A stretch of DNA of 64,000 nt from positions 402,848 through 466,847 of the forward strand of contig NZ_JABBNU010000003.1 in the NCBI RefSeq assembly GCF_012926615.1, written 5' to 3'. This document shows, one piece after another, positions 45,419 to 55,536 of this stretch; within the stretch, counting starts at the first letter, position 1; the number at the start of each line of letters is the position of its first letter. A model generated the notes under the pieces. It was not told the DNA's origin, made no database searches, and saw nothing but the letters and a program-made list of their open reading frames with translations. A program made the translations under genes and the position numbers. This DNA is from Marinigracilibium pacificum. GTDB taxonomy: Bacteria > Bacteroidota > Bacteroidia > Cytophagales > Cyclobacteriaceae.

Positions 45419-47593
45419 ATGTCAAAAGTAATAATTGTCTCCAACAGGCTTCCGCTACGGGTCGAAAAGAAAACCGAAGGAATGAAATTCAAACCTAGTG
45501 AAGGTGGTCTGGCTACGGGACTAGGTTCTATATATAAAGAAGGTGATAATGTTTGGGTTGGATGGCCAGGTGCTTTTTTTTCAGATTCTACAGAAGAATC
45601 AAATGTAACTCTAAGATTAAAGCAAGAAAATATGTTACCTGTTTTTCTCACTCAGGAGGAAATTCGGGACTATTATGAAGGCTTCAGCAATGAAACTTTA
45701 TGGCCAACATACCATTATTTCTCTCAATACGCAGTTTATGAACCAGATTTCTGGGAAGCATACAAACGTGTAAATCAGAAGTTTGCAGATGCAGTTGCCT
45801 CAATAGCTAAAAAAGATGACATTGTCTGGGTTCATGATTACCAGTTATTATTGGTACCGCAGATGATCCGTGAGAAATTCCCGGATATAACTATTGGATT
45901 CTTTCAGCATATTCCTTTTCCGTCTTTTGAGGTATTCAGGTTACTACCTTGGCGTCGTGAGCTGATTCAGGGTATGTTTGGAGCTGACCTGATCGGTTTT
46001 CATACCTATGATGATATGCGCCACTTTTTAAGTGCAGTGAGCCGGGTTGTCGCAAAAAGTAATTCAAGCGGTATTATTGAAGTCGGAAACAGATCTGTTC
46101 TTGTAGATAGCTTTCCTATGGGAATTGATTATGACAAATACTCAGGACTGGCAAATTCGGAAGAAACTGCAGAAAGAGAAAAAAGATATCGGGAGTCTCT
46201 CGGGGATGTCCGCCTGATACTTTCAATGGATAGACTCGATTATAGTAAAGGTATTCCACAAAGACTGGAAGCTTTTGAAGCCTTTCTGACAAGCTACCCT
46301 GAATACAGAGAAAAGATCTCATTGCTTTTACAGGTTGTACCTTCTCGTGATTCGGTAGATAAATACAGAAAGCTAAAAGAAGAAATCGAACTGCTGGTTG
46401 GTAGAATCAATGGAAAATTCAGTCGCATAAAATGGACACCAATCCACTATTTTTATCGATCACTGCCAATTCATGCTATTTCCGCCTTTTATACCATGAG
46501 TGATGTTGCACTTGTCACGCCTATGCGAGATGGGATGAACCTTGTATGTAAAGAATACATTGCAAGCAAAGCCCATGAAGAAAAAGGTGTTTTGATATTG
46601 AGTGAAATGGCTGGTGCTGCTAAAGAATTGAGTGATGCTATTCTGGTTAATCCAAACAACCAAAAGCAGATGGTTGAAGCTCTATACCGGGCACTAACCA
46701 TGCCTATTGAAGATCAGAAAAAGCATCTCGATATTATGGATAACTCCATTAAAAAATACAATATCCATCATTGGGTAAAGTTATTCATGGACCGTCTTAC
46801 ATTTATTAAAGAAGAACAAAAGCAACAGGCTACAAAAATGGTTGATTTGAGCGCTATTGGAATTATAAAAGATGAATACAGACAAACTGATTCAAGAATG
46901 TTATTTCTTGACTACGATGGAACTCTTGTTGGATTCAATAACGATCCAAAGAAGGTTGCTCCGGATGAGGAGTTATTATCTCTTCTTGAAGATCTGAGTA
47001 AAGATGAAAAGAACAGAGTAGTTGTCATATCTGGTAGAGATAAATCTACACTTGATGAATGGCTGGGACATCTTGACATTGACCTGATATGTGAACATGG
47101 TGTCTGGCTTAGAGAAAAAGGCAAGAACTGGACAAACATTACCAAAATTGATGCTTCATGGAAAAACCAGATTAAGCCTGTCCTGGAAAGGTATGTTGAC
47201 AGAACACCAGGTTCATTTGTTGAAGAAAAAGATTTTTCACTTGCCTGGCATTACCGCAAGGTAGAAACAGGTCTTGGTGAAATGAGGGCTCGTGAACTAA
47301 CCTCCCACCTTAAGTATCTGGCTTCCCCAATGGACTTAATGGTGTTAGAAGGAGATATGGTTGTAGAAATCAAAAATAGCCGTGTCAACAAAGGGCGAGC
47401 TGCTACTGAATGGATAGATAAATTTCCGGCAGAATTTTATCTCGCTGTTGGTGATGATAAAACTGATGAGGACACATTTACTGCTATGCCCGAGCAAGCT
47501 TTTACAGTTAAAGTAGGAATCGGCAATTCAAATGCTGATTATGCAGTTGAAGATCACGAACAAGTCAGGGTATTATTAAAAAGTTTACTATAA
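45419..47593 (+). CDS. Fused trehalose-6-phosphate synthase/phosphatase (OtsA-OtsB)
   Basis: This bifunctional 724-residue cytosolic protein makes trehalose from UDP-glucose and glucose-6-phosphate. Residues 1-470 form the GT20 synthase: [12 protein letters not shown], the acceptor-site [44 protein letters not shown], and the donor-loop region [14 protein letters not shown]. From about 490 a HAD-type phosphatase follows with [12 protein letters not shown] (near 496), ISGRD and a C-terminal [17 protein letters not shown] [13 protein letters not shown]. Trehalose acts as an osmolyte and stress protectant. A strong terminator follows, and the convergent GH15/hydrolase pair lies beyond it. Confidence 0.95.
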   Translation: MSKVIIVSNRLPLRVEKKTEGMKFKPSEGGLATGLGSIYKEGDNVWVGWPGAFFSDSTEESNVTLRLKQENMLPVFLTQEEIRDYYEGFSNETLWPTYHYFSQYAVYEPDFWEAYKRVNQKFADAVASIAKKDDIVWVHDYQLLLVPQMIREKFPDITIGFFQHIPFPSFEVFRLLPWRRELIQGMFGADLIGFHTYDDMRHFLSAVSRVVAKSNSSGIIEVGNRSVLVDSFPMGIDYDKYSGLANSEETAEREKRYRESLGDVRLILSMDRLDYSKGIPQRLEAFEAFLTSYPEYREKISLLLQVVPSRDSVDKYRKLKEEIELLVGRINGKFSRIKWTPIHYFYRSLPIHAISAFYTMSDVALVTPMRDGMNLVCKEYIASKAHEEKGVLILSEMAGAAKELSDAILVNPNNQKQMVEALYRALTMPIEDQKKHLDIMDNSIKKYNIHHWVKLFMDRLTFIKEEQKQQATKMVDLSAIGIIKDEYRQTDSRMLFLDYDGTLVGFNNDPKKVAPDEELLSLLEDLSKDEKNRVVVISGRDKSTLDEWLGHLDIDLICEHGVWLREKGKNWTNITKIDASWKNQIKPVLERYVDRTPGSFVEEKDFSLAWHYRKVETGLGEMRARELTSHLKYLASPMDLMVLEGDMVVEIKNSRVNKGRAATEWIDKFPAEFYLAVGDDKTDEDTFTAMPEQAFTVKVGIGNSNADYAVEDHEQVRVLLKSLL

Positions 47594-47596
47594 AAC

Positions 47597-47626
47597 AAAA
47601 AAGCGGCCTCTGAGCCGCTTTTTTTT
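47597..47626. terminator. Bidirectional terminator after the TPS/TPP gene
   Basis: AAGCGGC (47601-47607) pairs with GCCGCTT (47614-47620), flanked by A- and T-runs on both sides. It serves the trehalose synthesis gene and the convergent hydrolase gene. Confidence 0.85.
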
Positions 47627-47669
47627 ATGTCATTTGATATAATCTTAATCTCGATAAAACAAGATTGAT

Positions 47670-48611
47670 TTAATTAACTTCTTTTTTAATAAATGAAATT
47701 ATTGAAGGCAGTAACATATCATGTAGCGGCCCTTCCGAATAATAGCTATCAAGATTTTGCTGATATCCTCCTTCAATTTCCTTAAGAACGTGGTTCATAT
47801 CCCCGATTTCAATATAATCTGCATTAGAACCTTGTTGAGTCAGATTAAAAACTTGTTCAGGTTTTACTTGAAGATCTTTTGTGCCAGACACCAATAAAAC
47901 AGGAACATTTACCTCTTTAATCACCTCAGCAGGATCATAAGCTAACCATGTTTTTATAAAATATTGAGCCTGAGGGTTAAATATTGACCTAAGCAAAATG
48001 TGTGGAGTTCGAATTGAATCACCAGCAATTAATGTATCGAGGTAACTTTTACTCAGTTCAAGTATCCCGGGTCCCTGTGGCTCGAGTTGTTCTATAAGTA
48101 CTTTATCTATTCGATAGCCCTGACCGCACACACTTACAACACCCTTAATAACAGATTTTTTACGAGCTGCAACAGCCAGTGAAATTAACCCTCCCTGACT
48201 ATGACCTAATAAAACCTGATCATACTTCGGGTAAATCTGACTCAGGGTATCACTCCATGAATCCAGATCATTTATAAAGTCATCAAAAGTTATCAGTTCA
48301 TCAATTTTCCCTGATTCAAGTAGTGCAATTGATCTTTTATTGTATCTGAAAGTAGGTATTCCTTCTTCGGCCAGCCCCTCTGCAAGTTTTCGCAAATTAG
48401 AAGTTTTCATCATTTGCATATTTCCATCCTGATTAACAGGTCCGGAACCAGGGGTGATAATCACCAGAATACTTTCTTTAACTTTCTTGGGTATCAGGAT
48501 TGTCCCTGTAAGCTCTAATCCATCACGAGTAATAGAAATTTGTCTCTCTTCCTGACCAAAAATTACTGTTGTGAAAAAACACAACATAAAAATCAATAAG
48601 TTTCTTATCAT
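47670..48611 (-). CDS. Secreted alpha/beta-hydrolase
   Basis: This 313-residue protein has a signal peptide (MIRNLLIFMLCFFTTVIFGQ). It shows the serine-hydrolase elbow GHSQGG (near 136-141), the oxyanion/HGGG-position analogue ITPGSGPVNQDGN (near 52-64), an Asp in SGTKDLQVKPEQ, and the catalytic His in DMNHVLKE. It resembles prolyl-oligopeptidase-type or acyl hydrolases of the DUF3887/YqiA-like kind, and the substrate is unknown. Its start overlaps the GH15 stop by 4 bp, so the two are translated together although one enzyme is exported and the other cytosolic. Confidence 0.8.
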   Translation of the reverse strand: MIRNLLIFMLCFFTTVIFGQEERQISITRDGLELTGTILIPKKVKESILVIITPGSGPVNQDGNMQMMKTSNLRKLAEGLAEEGIPTFRYNKRSIALLESGKIDELITFDDFINDLDSWSDTLSQIYPKYDQVLLGHSQGGLISLAVAARKKSVIKGVVSVCGQGYRIDKVLIEQLEPQGPGILELSKSYLDTLIAGDSIRTPHILLRSIFNPQAQYFIKTWLAYDPAEVIKEVNVPVLLVSGTKDLQVKPEQVFNLTQQGSNADYIEIGDMNHVLKEIEGGYQQNLDSYYSEGPLHDMLLPSIISFIKKEVN

Positions 48612-50398
48612 AAAAATGACGGTTTATCCAATTTTCTAGATATCCTGTTAGCAGCATTGATTAACCCCACATGACTATATGCTTGCGGAAAGTTACCCCA
48701 TTGAGAGCCCGTCTCGGCATCAACATCTTCACTTAGTAAGCCAACATGATTTTCAAAGCTAATCAAAGTTTCGAATATCTTTATTGCCTCATCTAATCTT
48801 CCGACACAAGTAAGTGCTTCAACATACCAGAATGCTGTAATAAGAAATGTAGTTTCAGGAGTTCCAAAATCATCAGCGTGTTTGTATCTATAGAATAATC
48901 CACTATCAGCACCAAGTTCTTTCTCAAGATTTTGCAAATGGCTTTTTGCTTCATCGCTGCCATGAGGAATATAATTCATCATTAGTAATTGAAGTGTTGA
49001 AGCATCAAGATTCGGACTACCAATTGCCTGAGTATAAACTCCTCTTTCTTTATCCCAGCATTGTTCAATCTTGTCTTTTGCCTTTTTAACTAGTGTTTCA
49101 GCTTTATTAATTATCTGATCATCTTTGAGGTGTTTCCCAATCTTTAGTGCGGCACTGGCTCCTGCCCATTGAAAAAGATTAGTATAACAATGCTCCTGAG
49201 CAAGAGTTCTGAATTCCCATAAACCTGCATCTGGTTCATCAAGGGTTTTATCAATCAGATCAAGCATTTTGATAATCAGTTTATGACTTCCAGCCCGCTC
49301 GTCAATGATGAATCTATTGTCAATATAAAGAGGTAGTAAAGATACAAGCACTTGTCCATACACATCATTTTGAATATGCTCATATGCCTGATTACCAACC
49401 CTTACAGGCTGATTACCCATATATCCTTCAAGATTCAGGATATGTTCTACCAATGATTTCTCACCACTGATACTATATAGTGGTTGAAAGCGTTTATTTT
49501 CCTGAACTGAAACGTTGGCTATATATTGAAAGTATTTTTCTACTTCTTCAAAGTGACCAATATTATTGAATGCATTCAAAGTATAGAAAGTATCCCTCAT
49601 CCAACAATACCTGTAATCCCAGTTTCGAGTGCTACCTGGAGCTTCCGGCAATGAAGTTGTACCAGCTGCAATTATTGCTCCTGTATCTTCATATTGGTGA
49701 ATTTTAAGCGCTAAGGCAGAACGAATAACTACCTTCTGATAGAAATTACCAATACTTGTACTTTTGACCCACCCCCTCCAATACAGGATTGTTTCATTTA
49801 AAAACCTTTCAGAAGTCCGTTCGATGGAGGCCTCCAGGGGAGCACCGTATGTCAATACCATATATTTGGCCTCATTAAGAACAAAACCTCTTCCATCTTC
49901 GATATATGTCAGAGATATATTAGTAGTCAATCGAAGATTTTGCTCCAGTCCCAAATACTCAATGTGATTGCTTCCTCTATGAGCTTCAGGAACAATTTCG
50001 CCATAATTCCCTACAGGATTACATTTTACTTTTATCCGTGGAGTTCCTGAAAGTGGTTCAACCTTCCTTATCATCATAAGCGGTTTATAATACCTGTCAT
50101 TCTGATAAAATCGAGGAGCGTAATCAGTTACCCTGTAAGTACCATCCGTGGTTTCAATTTCTGTTCTGACCACGTTAGTATTTTCAATGTAGTACTGCTT
50201 ACTTTTAAAATCGCCATCATCATCAGGAAGAACTGAAAATTCACCACCCTTATTCTTATCCAGCATTCTACCGAAAATGAACGAGCTATCAAACTTCGGC
50301 CAGCACATCCAGTCGATATTAGTATTTTTATTAACGTAAGCCAGATAGGCGCAATTTCCAATTATTGCGTAAGGGTAGATATGTTTCTTGTTTTCCAT
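48608..50398 (-). CDS. GH15-family glycosidase (glucoamylase/trehalase-like), cytosolic
   Basis: This 596-residue GH15 protein lacks a signal peptide. The N-terminal beta-sandwich (about 1-230) begins YAIIGNCAYLAYVNKNTNIDWMCWPKFDS. The (alpha/alpha)6 barrel carries GSTRNWDYRYCWMRDTFY (near 257-274), the likely general acid in EPDAGLWEFR (near 386-395), and the base in LLSEDVDAETGSQWGNFPQAYSH (near 556-578). The family hydrolyses alpha-1,4-glucans, isomaltose or trehalose; prokaryotic members of this layout include trehalases. The convergent position beside the TPS/TPP gene fits trehalose turnover, but this is inference from context. Confidence 0.9.
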   Translation of the reverse strand: MENKKHIYPYAIIGNCAYLAYVNKNTNIDWMCWPKFDSSFIFGRMLDKNKGGEFSVLPDDDGDFKSKQYYIENTNVVRTEIETTDGTYRVTDYAPRFYQNDRYYKPLMMIRKVEPLSGTPRIKVKCNPVGNYGEIVPEAHRGSNHIEYLGLEQNLRLTTNISLTYIEDGRGFVLNEAKYMVLTYGAPLEASIERTSERFLNETILYWRGWVKSTSIGNFYQKVVIRSALALKIHQYEDTGAIIAAGTTSLPEAPGSTRNWDYRYCWMRDTFYTLNAFNNIGHFEEVEKYFQYIANVSVQENKRFQPLYSISGEKSLVEHILNLEGYMGNQPVRVGNQAYEHIQNDVYGQVLVSLLPLYIDNRFIIDERAGSHKLIIKMLDLIDKTLDEPDAGLWEFRTLAQEHCYTNLFQWAGASAALKIGKHLKDDQIINKAETLVKKAKDKIEQCWDKERGVYTQAIGSPNLDASTLQLLMMNYIPHGSDEAKSHLQNLEKELGADSGLFYRYKHADDFGTPETTFLITAFWYVEALTCVGRLDEAIKIFETLISFENHVGLLSEDVDAETGSQWGNFPQAYSHVGLINAANRISRKLDKPSFL

Positions 50399-50570
50399 TT
50401 ATCCTGATTTTGTAGATACCAAATTCCAAGAATAAAACCTTTTGATCAAATCATAAAACGATAGGGACACTAATCACCAACAATATGAAAATATCCGATG
50501 ATCATTAAAGATTGATCTGATTTAATGTAAAATTTATAAAAGTTAGACTATTCGAAGGGGTTAAAAAATA

Positions 50571-50602
50571 AAAAGCCCAAAAACTTAAGTTTTTGGGCTT
50601 TT
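50571..50602 (-). terminator. Terminator of the M48 protease gene
   Basis: A perfect 32-bp palindrome (AAAAGCCCAAAAACTT and its complement) centred on CTTAAG. T-tracts occur on both ends. It lies 4 bp beyond the stop of the M48 gene. Confidence 0.85.
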
Positions 50603-50606
50603 AAAA

Positions 50607-51404
50607 TCATTTGTTCTTTTTGTAGTATTCCATGGCTTCTGGCATGGCTGCTTTCAGATCTTCAATTCTTGTTGAGTGACTTGGGTGAGTGCTTATAAAT
50701 TCCGGTGGTTGTTGTCCTCCCGAAGCATCCGACATTCTTCCCCAGAAGTCAACTGCTTCTTGTGGATTATAACCTGCCATCGACATGAAAATCAAACCAA
50801 TTTTATCAGCTTCAGACTCATGTTTTCTTGAGAAGCTTAACATTCCCAACTGACCTCCAACACCGAATCCTTGTAAGATCAATTCCTGACCAACAGAAGG
50901 ATTTTGTCCCATTAAGGCACCAAATGTTCCAATTGCCCCTTGTAATATCATGGCATTACTTATACGTTCTCTACCATGATTTGCAATAGCATGAGCTACC
51001 TCATGCCCCATAACCACAGCTACTCCTGTTTCATTTTCACAAATTGGCATTATCCCGGTATAAAAGGCAACCTTTCCACCCGGAAGACACCATGCATTGG
51101 CGATATTCTCATCAACAAGGGTAAACTCCCAGTCAAAGCCATTTATTAGTTCAGAGGAATTATTCTCACTTAAATACCTTTCTACGGCAGATTTTATCCT
51201 TGCTCCAACATTAGAAACCATTTTTGCCTGACTGGTTCCTTTGATAACTTTACTCGAATCAAGAAAAGCATCATATTGCTGAAAAGCAACCGGTATTAAT
51301 TCCTCATTGCTAACTAAACTAAGTTGTCTTCTTCCCGTCACAGGTACTGTAGCGCAGCCATAAATAATAAAAGCTACAAAAAATATTGCAAGTACTTTCT
51401 TCAT
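50607..51404 (-). CDS. M48-family metallopeptidase lipoprotein
   Basis: From ATG 51404 (MKKVLAIFFVAF) the protein has 265 residues and a lipoprotein signal with Cys17 (IYGCATVPVTGR). A TTG 15 bp upstream is less likely. The zinc motif HEVAH is at 134-138 in VMGHEVAHAIANHGRER, and the third ligand lies in SRKHESEADKIGLIFM. The CLPGGKVAFYTGI segment is typical of the Oma1/BepA-like, periplasmic quality-control group. It probably degrades or refolds envelope proteins. It stands alone with its own terminator. Confidence 0.9.
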   Translation of the reverse strand: MKKVLAIFFVAFIIYGCATVPVTGRRQLSLVSNEELIPVAFQQYDAFLDSSKVIKGTSQAKMVSNVGARIKSAVERYLSENNSSELINGFDWEFTLVDENIANAWCLPGGKVAFYTGIMPICENETGVAVVMGHEVAHAIANHGRERISNAMILQGAIGTFGALMGQNPSVGQELILQGFGVGGQLGMLSFSRKHESEADKIGLIFMSMAGYNPQEAVDFWGRMSDASGGQQPPEFISTHPSHSTRIEDLKAAMPEAMEYYKKNK

Positions 51405-51501
51405 TGTTTTTGAATTCAATTTTTACACAATATAATATTAACTTTGAAACTGGTGTAATTATATATTCTATTAAATCAAAACTTAAACTTATTTAATAAA
51501 T

Positions 51502-52113
51502 ATGAAAATTCTGGCTATTGGCAGAAATTATGTTGATCATATCAAAGAATTAAATAATGAAATTCCGGATAAACCGGTTATTTTCACTAAACCTGATACG
51601 GCAATATTAAAAAATAACGATCCATTTTACTATCCTGATTACAGTAATGACATTCATCATGAAATTGAAGTCATCATCAGAATAAGTAAACAAGGAAAAA
51701 GTATACAGCCTAAATTTGCTCATAAATACTATGATGCAATAGGATTGGGCATTGACTTCACAGCCAGAGACCTTCAAACTGAAGCTAAGGAAAAAGGTCT
51801 GCCCTGGGCACTTGCCAAAGGATTTAATGGATCAGCGCCAATCTCTGATTTTATTCCCGTTAGTGAGTTTGAAGATCTTCAAAACCTGGACTTCGAGCTT
51901 CAGGTAAATGGTGAGACCAGACAAAAGGGAAATACATCTTTGATGATGTATAAAATTGATGAGTTGATAGCCTACATTTCCAGATTCATTACACTGAGTA
52001 CTGGCGATATTATTTTTACAGGAACACCAAAAGGAGTTGGTCCTGTTAAGCCTGGAGACAGACTTACAGGAATTTTAGAAGGAAGAAAAATGCTTGATTT
52101 TGACATCAAATAA
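51502..52113 (+). CDS. Fumarylacetoacetate-hydrolase-family protein
   Basis: The 203-residue chain is a single FAH domain, the length of YcgM/FAHD1-type enzymes (acylpyruvase or oxaloacetate decarboxylase activity). Metal ligands sit in HHEIEVIIRIS (Glu near 53 and 55) and in GIDFTARDLQTEAKEKGLPW (Asp near 84). The loop GTPKGVGPVKPGDRL is also conserved. It is cytosolic and acts on a small keto acid; the exact substrate cannot be told. The M23 peptidase gene begins 1 bp after its stop. Confidence 0.88.
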   Translation: MKILAIGRNYVDHIKELNNEIPDKPVIFTKPDTAILKNNDPFYYPDYSNDIHHEIEVIIRISKQGKSIQPKFAHKYYDAIGLGIDFTARDLQTEAKEKGLPWALAKGFNGSAPISDFIPVSEFEDLQNLDFELQVNGETRQKGNTSLMMYKIDELIAYISRFITLSTGDIIFTGTPKGVGPVKPGDRLTGILEGRKMLDFDIK

Positions 52114-52114
52114 T

Positions 52115-54019
52115 ATGAATATTTTTTTCAGGTTAACACTAATTATTTCATTCACATTAATTTCACTGGGTACATTTGGACAGTCTAATGGTTCATCTGA
52201 AGGTCCATATCTATTCCCGATGAACCCGCACAACCGGAATTATCTTGCCGGAACCATGGGAGAATTACGTTCTACGCACTTTCATGGTGGTCTGGATATA
52301 AAAACTGGTGGGGTTGAAGGTTGGGACGTATATGCTGCAGCAGATGGCTATGTTTCCAGGATAAAAGTTTCCACCAGTGGTTATGGAAATGTTTTATACC
52401 TGAATCATGCCAATGGCTATTCGACGGTATATGCACACTTAAGTGAATTCGGACCTGAAATTGCCGAGTGGGTAAGAAAGAAACAATACGAACAAAAAAC
52501 ATTCGAAATTGAGTTATTCCCTGAAGCCAATCAATTTAAGTTTAACAAGGGAGAGCTAATCGCATTAAGTGGTAACTCAGGGTCAAGCTCCGGACCCCAC
52601 CTTCATTTTGAAATAAGAGATGAAAAGGAAAGGCCAATCAACCCACTATTTAATTATTACAAAAATGAAATAGTTGATGACATCCCTCCAACTCTTTATG
52701 AAATAGCATTTGAACCTTTATCTAAAGACTCAAGAATAAACGGTTTGTATAAAAGACTTGAGGTAAGACCTTCCAGAAGAGGGAATGAATACGTTATCAA
52801 TGAAAATATAAATATTGAAGGGCCAGTTGGAATTGAAGTAAAGGCATTTGATAAATTTAATGGCATACCAAATCAAAACGGGGTACCTATAGTTCAATTA
52901 CTGGAAGGTGAAAAAACAATATTTGATCAATCACTAAATTACTTCTCCTTTGCTGATCAACGGGATATTTTAATCCACACAAATTATGAAGCAAAAGTTA
53001 ATGGTGGTGGAATGTTTAATAAACTCTATATTGAAGATGACAACCCACTACCATTTTATGATAGAGGATTAGGAAAAGGGGCTATTCAATTAGGTAATGG
53101 CAGCACAAAAAACTATAAAATCATTCTTAAGGATGCTTATGGAAATGCATCAGTGGCAACATTTAACTTATCAGGTGAAAAAGTAAATTCATCTGCTACT
53201 TACACCCCTACTGAAGTTCCATATGAAATCACTAGAAAAAGAAACAACTTAATCATATCAACTCCAAGAACTGAAAGCCCGGATAGCATAACAGTGTTTA
53301 GTGGATTTCAAAAGCACTACGAAACACCTGCATATGAAACATCGAATGCCAAATTTTACCTTTGGGATTTGAACTGGGGAGCTCCTGATTCTGCACATAT
53401 CAACGGAAGCTCACACGTTTTTAATTTTGTAGCAACAATACCTAATCGTACCAGCTATAAATTCTTCAGTAAAACCGCTGACATTAGTTTCCCATACAGA
53501 TCTTGCTTTGACACTCTTCAATTAGAGTATTTCTATAAATACGATTCTGCTAATAGCATGGAAGAGTTTCATGTAGGTGATGAAAAAATACCTTTGAGAA
53601 AAAGTATCGCTGTCACCTTAAAGCCAAAAAACAAATACAGCGATAAAGCGGGAGTTTACAGAATAGGCAAAAATGGAAGATGGTACAGTTATGAAGGTGG
53701 TAAGAAAACCGGTGATGCATTTACATTTTATACCCGATACTTTGGTGACTTCACAATAAAAGAAGACAATGATCCTCCTGCAATTAAACCAATCACTGTA
53801 AATCAGAATTCTTTGAGATTTGTAATTGATGATGATATGTCAGGAATTGACACATATAACCTTTACATAAATGGTGAGTGGGTATTAATGAAATACGATT
53901 ACAAAAAGAAAGTCATCGAATCAGAAAAACTAAATCCAAACATTCCGTTTAAAGGAAAGTTATTACTAAAAGTTACCGACAATGCTGGTAACCTAAAGGA
54001 ATACAGCACAAATCTATAA
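52115..54019 (+). CDS. M23-family (LytM) peptidase, exported
   Basis: I choose ATG 52115 (MNIFFRLTLIISFTLISLG) because it gives a clean signal peptide (cleavage near TFGQ) and avoids the overlap with the FAH gene that the frame's earlier codon at 52094 would need. The 634-residue protein carries the LytM zinc site early in the chain: HFHGGLDIK (near 54-62) and SGPHLHFEIRD (near 156-166). A long C-terminal region of Ig-like beta modules follows (EGPVGIEVKAFDKFNG, DDDMSGIDTYNLYINGEW). It probably cuts peptidoglycan cross-bridges or regulates amidases in the periplasm. bcp follows 17 bp later. Confidence 0.88.
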   Translation: MNIFFRLTLIISFTLISLGTFGQSNGSSEGPYLFPMNPHNRNYLAGTMGELRSTHFHGGLDIKTGGVEGWDVYAAADGYVSRIKVSTSGYGNVLYLNHANGYSTVYAHLSEFGPEIAEWVRKKQYEQKTFEIELFPEANQFKFNKGELIALSGNSGSSSGPHLHFEIRDEKERPINPLFNYYKNEIVDDIPPTLYEIAFEPLSKDSRINGLYKRLEVRPSRRGNEYVINENINIEGPVGIEVKAFDKFNGIPNQNGVPIVQLLEGEKTIFDQSLNYFSFADQRDILIHTNYEAKVNGGGMFNKLYIEDDNPLPFYDRGLGKGAIQLGNGSTKNYKIILKDAYGNASVATFNLSGEKVNSSATYTPTEVPYEITRKRNNLIISTPRTESPDSITVFSGFQKHYETPAYETSNAKFYLWDLNWGAPDSAHINGSSHVFNFVATIPNRTSYKFFSKTADISFPYRSCFDTLQLEYFYKYDSANSMEEFHVGDEKIPLRKSIAVTLKPKNKYSDKAGVYRIGKNGRWYSYEGGKKTGDAFTFYTRYFGDFTIKEDNDPPAIKPITVNQNSLRFVIDDDMSGIDTYNLYINGEWVLMKYDYKKKVIESEKLNPNIPFKGKLLLKVTDNAGNLKEYSTNL

Positions 54020-54036
54020 ACCAAAAAAATAAAATT

Positions 54037-54486
54037 ATGAGTTTAGAAATTGGTGATATCGCGCCGGATTTTGAAGTTAACGATCAGGATGGTAATAAAA
54101 TCAAGCTTTCTGATTACAAAGGTAAAAAAGTGGTTCTATATTTTTATCCTAAAGACGCTACCCCTGGATGTACAGCTCAGGCATGCAATCTAAGAGATAA
54201 TTATGAAGCCCTTCAGAAAGCAGGATATGAAATCCTTGGAATTAGTTCAGACGATGAAGCTAAACACCGTAAATTCATTGAAAAGCAAAATCTTCCATTT
54301 ACACTTCTGGCTGATACCGAAAAAGAAGTTCATGAAAAATATGGTACCTGGGTTGAAAAAAACATGTATGGCAGAAAATACATGGGAACAGCACGAACCA
54401 CATTTATAATCGATGAAGAAGGGAAAATAGAGGATATAATTGCAAAGGTAAAAACCAAAGAGCATACGTCACAGATACTCAAATAA
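54037..54486 (+). CDS. bcp: Thiol peroxidase of the Bcp/PrxQ type
   Basis: This 149-residue peroxiredoxin reduces hydrogen and organic peroxides with thioredoxin. The peroxidatic cysteine is C45 in KDATPGCTAQAC, and the resolving cysteine C50 lies five residues later, the PrxQ/Bcp arrangement. The C-terminal ARTTFIIDEEGKI is typical. It is cytosolic. It lies 17 bp after the M23 peptidase gene and is probably co-transcribed with it. Confidence 0.96.
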   Translation: MSLEIGDIAPDFEVNDQDGNKIKLSDYKGKKVVLYFYPKDATPGCTAQACNLRDNYEALQKAGYEILGISSDDEAKHRKFIEKQNLPFTLLADTEKEVHEKYGTWVEKNMYGRKYMGTARTTFIIDEEGKIEDIIAKVKTKEHTSQILK

Positions 54487-54534
54487 TTACGACAAATACA
54501 CGCACTTAATTACATCGTATTAATATAAAGGATA

Positions 54535-54585
54535 AGGCCGCAAGTTTTCATGGAAATAATTTATTTTTCATGTAACTTGCGGCCT
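54535..54585 (+). terminator. Likely terminator after bcp
   Basis: AGGCCGCAAGTT (54535-54546) and AACTTGCGGCCT (54574-54585) form a perfect 12-bp stem with a long AT-rich loop. The following tract (GTTTGAT) is only weakly T-rich, so the site may be a weaker or factor-assisted terminator. Confidence 0.65.
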
Positions 54586-54620
54586 GTTTGATATAAATAA
54601 CATTATCCTTAGCAAAAAGC

Positions 54621-55472
54621 ATGGAGCAGCAAGTAAATATTGAAAAATTACAAGATCTGGCATCACAAGTCAGAAGAGATGTTCTACGAATGGTTCACGC
54701 CGTACAATCAGGTCACCCGGGAGGTTCTTTGGGTTGTACTGATTACTTTGTGGCGATGTACTTCGAGATCATGGACTACAAAACCCCTTTTAACCCGGAT
54801 GGTATAAATGAAGATTTATTCTTCTTGTCTAACGGACACATATCGCCGGTATGGTACAGCACCCTGGCACATGCCGGATTTTTTGATGTTAGCGAATTAG
54901 CTACATTTAGAAAACTAAACAGCCGTTTACAGGGTCACCCTGCTACTGAAGAAGGTTTACCTGGAATCAGAGTAGCCTCTGGTTCATTAGGACAAGGACT
55001 TTCAGTAGCTGCCGGAGCTGCTCAAGCTAAAAAACTAAATGATGACAATCACACTGTTTATGTATTAATGGGTGATGGTGAATTACAAGAAGGTCAGGTA
55101 TGGGAAGCAGCAATGTATGCAGCTCACCACAAAATTGATAACCTGGTTGCTACTATTGACTACAATGGACAGCAAATCGATGGTCCGACTAAAGACGTAA
55201 TGGACCTTCAGGATTTAAAAGCTAAATGGGAAGCATTCGGCTGGTCAGTTATCGAATCTAACGGTAATGATATGGACAGCATTGTTAAGGCAATGAAACA
55301 TGCTCATTCACTTACTAAAAAAGGAAGACCAGTAGTAAACCTGATGAGTACTGAAATGGGATTCCCTATCGACTTTATGGTTGGAACTCACAAATGGCAC
55401 GGAGTAGCTCCTAACGATGAGCAACTTGAAAATGCTTTGGGTCAACTTAAAGAGACTCTTGGTGATTATTAA
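54621..55472 (+). CDS. tktA-N: Transketolase, N-terminal subunit
   Basis: Transketolase is encoded by two genes here, as in many Bacteroidota and archaea. This 283-residue subunit binds thiamine diphosphate: GSLGQGLSVAAGAAQAKK near 122-139, and the metal/ThDP motif GDGELQEGQVWEAAMYAAHHKIDNL followed by DYNGQQIDG (near 152-189). It moves two-carbon units between sugar phosphates in the pentose phosphate pathway, and needs the next gene's product. The pair is 64 bp apart and shares the terminator at 56508. Confidence 0.93.
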   Translation: MEQQVNIEKLQDLASQVRRDVLRMVHAVQSGHPGGSLGCTDYFVAMYFEIMDYKTPFNPDGINEDLFFLSNGHISPVWYSTLAHAGFFDVSELATFRKLNSRLQGHPATEEGLPGIRVASGSLGQGLSVAAGAAQAKKLNDDNHTVYVLMGDGELQEGQVWEAAMYAAHHKIDNLVATIDYNGQQIDGPTKDVMDLQDLKAKWEAFGWSVIESNGNDMDSIVKAMKHAHSLTKKGRPVVNLMSTEMGFPIDFMVGTHKWHGVAPNDEQLENALGQLKETLGDY

Positions 55473-55536
55473 TTACCAAAACAGACTTTTAAATCAAATT
55501 CAGAATTAAAGGGTTCGCCCTCAAAAATATAAAACA

